Below, piece after piece: positions 9,628 through 10,207 of a stretch of DNA of 10,207 nucleotides (the first letter of the stretch is position 1; each line of letters starts with the position of its first letter). A program made the translations under genes and the position numbers. The notes beneath the pieces were generated by a model. That model ran no database searches, had not been told where the DNA came from, and worked only from the letters and a program-made list of their open reading frames with translations. Origin of the DNA: Pseudomonas sp. (lineage in GTDB: Bacteria; Pseudomonadota; Gammaproteobacteria; Pseudomonadales; Pseudomonadaceae); contig JARDZH010000027.1 in the NCBI GenBank assembly GCA_029240955.1, forward strand, positions 1-10,207, in the 5' to 3' direction.

Positions 9628-9711
9628 CAGTCGGAATTATTTCCGACGCCCATAACGGGTGCCACGGCTATGACGGCCGTGGCGACAGGCTGAGCCGACG
9701 GGCTCTTTTTT
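9626..9711 (+). other. Structured RNA leader or small RNA ending in a terminator-like hairpin
   Basis: Three consecutive stem-loops are visible. The first (9626-9650) pairs GGC and GTCGGAA with TTCCGAC and GCC, with one bulged A and a TTAT loop. The second (9661-9683) pairs GCCACGGC with GCCGTGGC around 7 nt. The third (9692-9705) is followed by six T. The set lies just upstream of a gene with highly-expressed codon use. It could be an attenuating leader or an independent small RNA; I do not recognise a known riboswitch class. Confidence 0.5.
9692..9711 (+). terminator. Terminator-like hairpin upstream of the DUF4214 gene
   Basis: GAGCC (9692-9696) pairs with GGCTC (9701-9705) over a GACG loop and is followed by six T (9706-9711). 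The stem is short but G+C-rich. It lies 221 nt after the glycosyltransferase stop and 52 nt before the next ATG, with no promoter seen in between. It may end read-through from the glycosyltransferase gene, end a small RNA, or attenuate the DUF4214 transcript. Confidence 0.65.
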
Positions 9712-9729
9712 CCGAACGGAAGCCTGGGT

Positions 9730-9741
9730 GTCGATATCGAC
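9730..9741. repeat. Perfect 12-bp palindrome GTCGATATCGAC before the ribosome-binding site
   Basis: GTCGATATCGAC is self-complementary and ends 7 nt before the GGAG ribosome-binding site of the DUF4214 gene. It could be an operator or a site for homodimeric RNA or protein contacts; it may also be chance. Confidence 0.5.
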
Positions 9742-9763
9742 TCATATTGGAGATGAAAACGTA

Positions 9764-10207
9764 ATGGCTACTACTTCCGCACAAGTTCAACAACTGTATG
9801 TTGCTTACCTGGGCCGCGCTGCCGACAAGGCTGGTCTGGACTACTGGTTGAACGAACTGAACGGTTCCACTACTGCCCCTGCTTCCCTGACTCTGGAAAA
9901 CCTGCGCGCTAACTTCGTTAACGAGCAGGCAGAGTACCAAGACGCTTACGCTGGTCTGACTCGCAGCGAAACCGTTTCCAAGATCTACCTGCAACTGTTC
10001 GGCCGTCCAGCCGACGCTGCTGGCCTGGAATACTGGACCAATGGTGCTGGTGCTTCCGTCAATGCTGACCAGCTGCTGGTTGCTTTCGTAAACGGCGCTT
10101 CGGCGGCCGATGCTCAAGTCATCACTAACAAGGTTCTGGTTGCTGAGGTTTACACTTCGACTGCTGGTGCTAACTACGTTGCTGCTGACGCTAAATCTGT
10201 TATCGCC
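9764..10207 (+). CDS. DUF4214-domain protein, probable secreted surface protein (partial, runs off right edge)
   Basis: 148 codons are open to the window end with no stop. Two DUF4214 repeats about 63 residues apart are visible: QQLYVAYLGRAADKAGLDYW (9-28) and SKIYLQLFGRPADAAGLEYW (72-91). DUF4214 occurs in bacterial S-layer and other secreted, often type I-exported, proteins. There is no N-terminal signal peptide, which fits export by a C-terminal signal, though that end is outside the window. Ala, Val, Thr and Gly are mostly written GCT, GTT, ACT and GGT, unlike the GCC/GCG-rich neighbours; in Pseudomonas this is the pattern of abundant proteins. The ATG follows GGAG (9749-9752) by 11 nt and overlaps a three-codon ORF as TAATG. 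It is the best candidate substrate of the type I system at 369-4853, by position and lack of signal peptide. No RTX repeats are in the visible part. Confidence 0.88.
   Translation, partial: MATTSAQVQQLYVAYLGRAADKAGLDYWLNELNGSTTAPASLTLENLRANFVNEQAEYQDAYAGLTRSETVSKIYLQLFGRPADAAGLEYWTNGAGASVNADQLLVAFVNGASAADAQVITNKVLVAEVYTSTAGANYVAADAKSVIA

Larger units (their letters stand above)
9471..9763 (+). promoter_or_regulatory. Intergenic leader region of the DUF4214 gene
   Basis: These 293 bases carry no convincing gene. They contain, in order: a repeat copy at the left end, TATAGAAAATTTC (9486-9498), a candidate promoter near 9534-9563, a palindromic repeat copy (9612-9627), and three hairpins (9626-9650, 9661-9683, 9692-9705), the last followed by a T-tract. 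A 12-bp palindrome (9730-9741) and the ribosome-binding site GGAG (9749-9752) follow. A three-codon ORF ATG AAA ACG TAA (9753-9764) overlaps the gene's ATG as TAATG. The density of structure suggests control at the RNA level. Confidence 0.6.

Overview
The window looks like a chromosomal segment of a Pseudomonas, most likely of the fluorescens group. The GC-rich codon use, the gene families and a single REP-type palindrome (core GCGAGC-AA-GCTCGC, typical of these genomes) all point that way. This is an inference from the sequence; no search was run.

Layout. At the left edge (1-85, minus strand) is the first 28 codons of a GT4-type glycosyltransferase, transcribed leftwards out of the window. 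A divergent intergenic region (86-368) separates it from a compact plus-strand operon: a type I secretion ABC transporter (369-2108), its HlyD/PrtE-type membrane-fusion partner (2122-3444), its TolC/PrtF-type outer-membrane channel (3447-4853) and GDP-mannose 4,6-dehydratase gmd (4850-5896). The junctions are a 13-nt gap, a 2-nt gap and a 4-nt ATGA overlap. The operon ends at a strong intrinsic terminator (5935-5962), preceded by an AT-rich, CTAG-rich palindrome. After a short spacer with the REP element comes a very large glycosyltransferase (6090-9470, 1126 aa) with three tandem GT-B-type units. A 293-bp leader (9471-9763), rich in inverted repeats and containing a terminator-like hairpin, precedes a gene that runs off the right edge (9764-10207). 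Its protein has two DUF4214 repeats, no signal peptide and codon use typical of very highly expressed genes.

How the genes may work together. A complete three-component type I exporter, a nucleotide-sugar enzyme making the GDP-D-rhamnose/GDP-fucose precursor, a multi-domain glycosyltransferase and an abundant leaderless DUF4214 protein sit side by side. The simplest reading is a surface-layer-like or adhesin-like protein exported by the neighbouring type I system, with a deoxyhexose glycan that either decorates it or anchors it through LPS. The Caulobacter RsaA S-layer locus is comparable: its transporter genes sit beside LPS and gmd genes. The substrate assignment and the glycan link are inferences from position, not shown by the sequence.

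The regions upstream of the secretion operon and of the DUF4214 gene share short motifs (GGAACTTTA, TA[A/T]AGAAAATTTC, GTAGGAAAT), which suggests common regulation.
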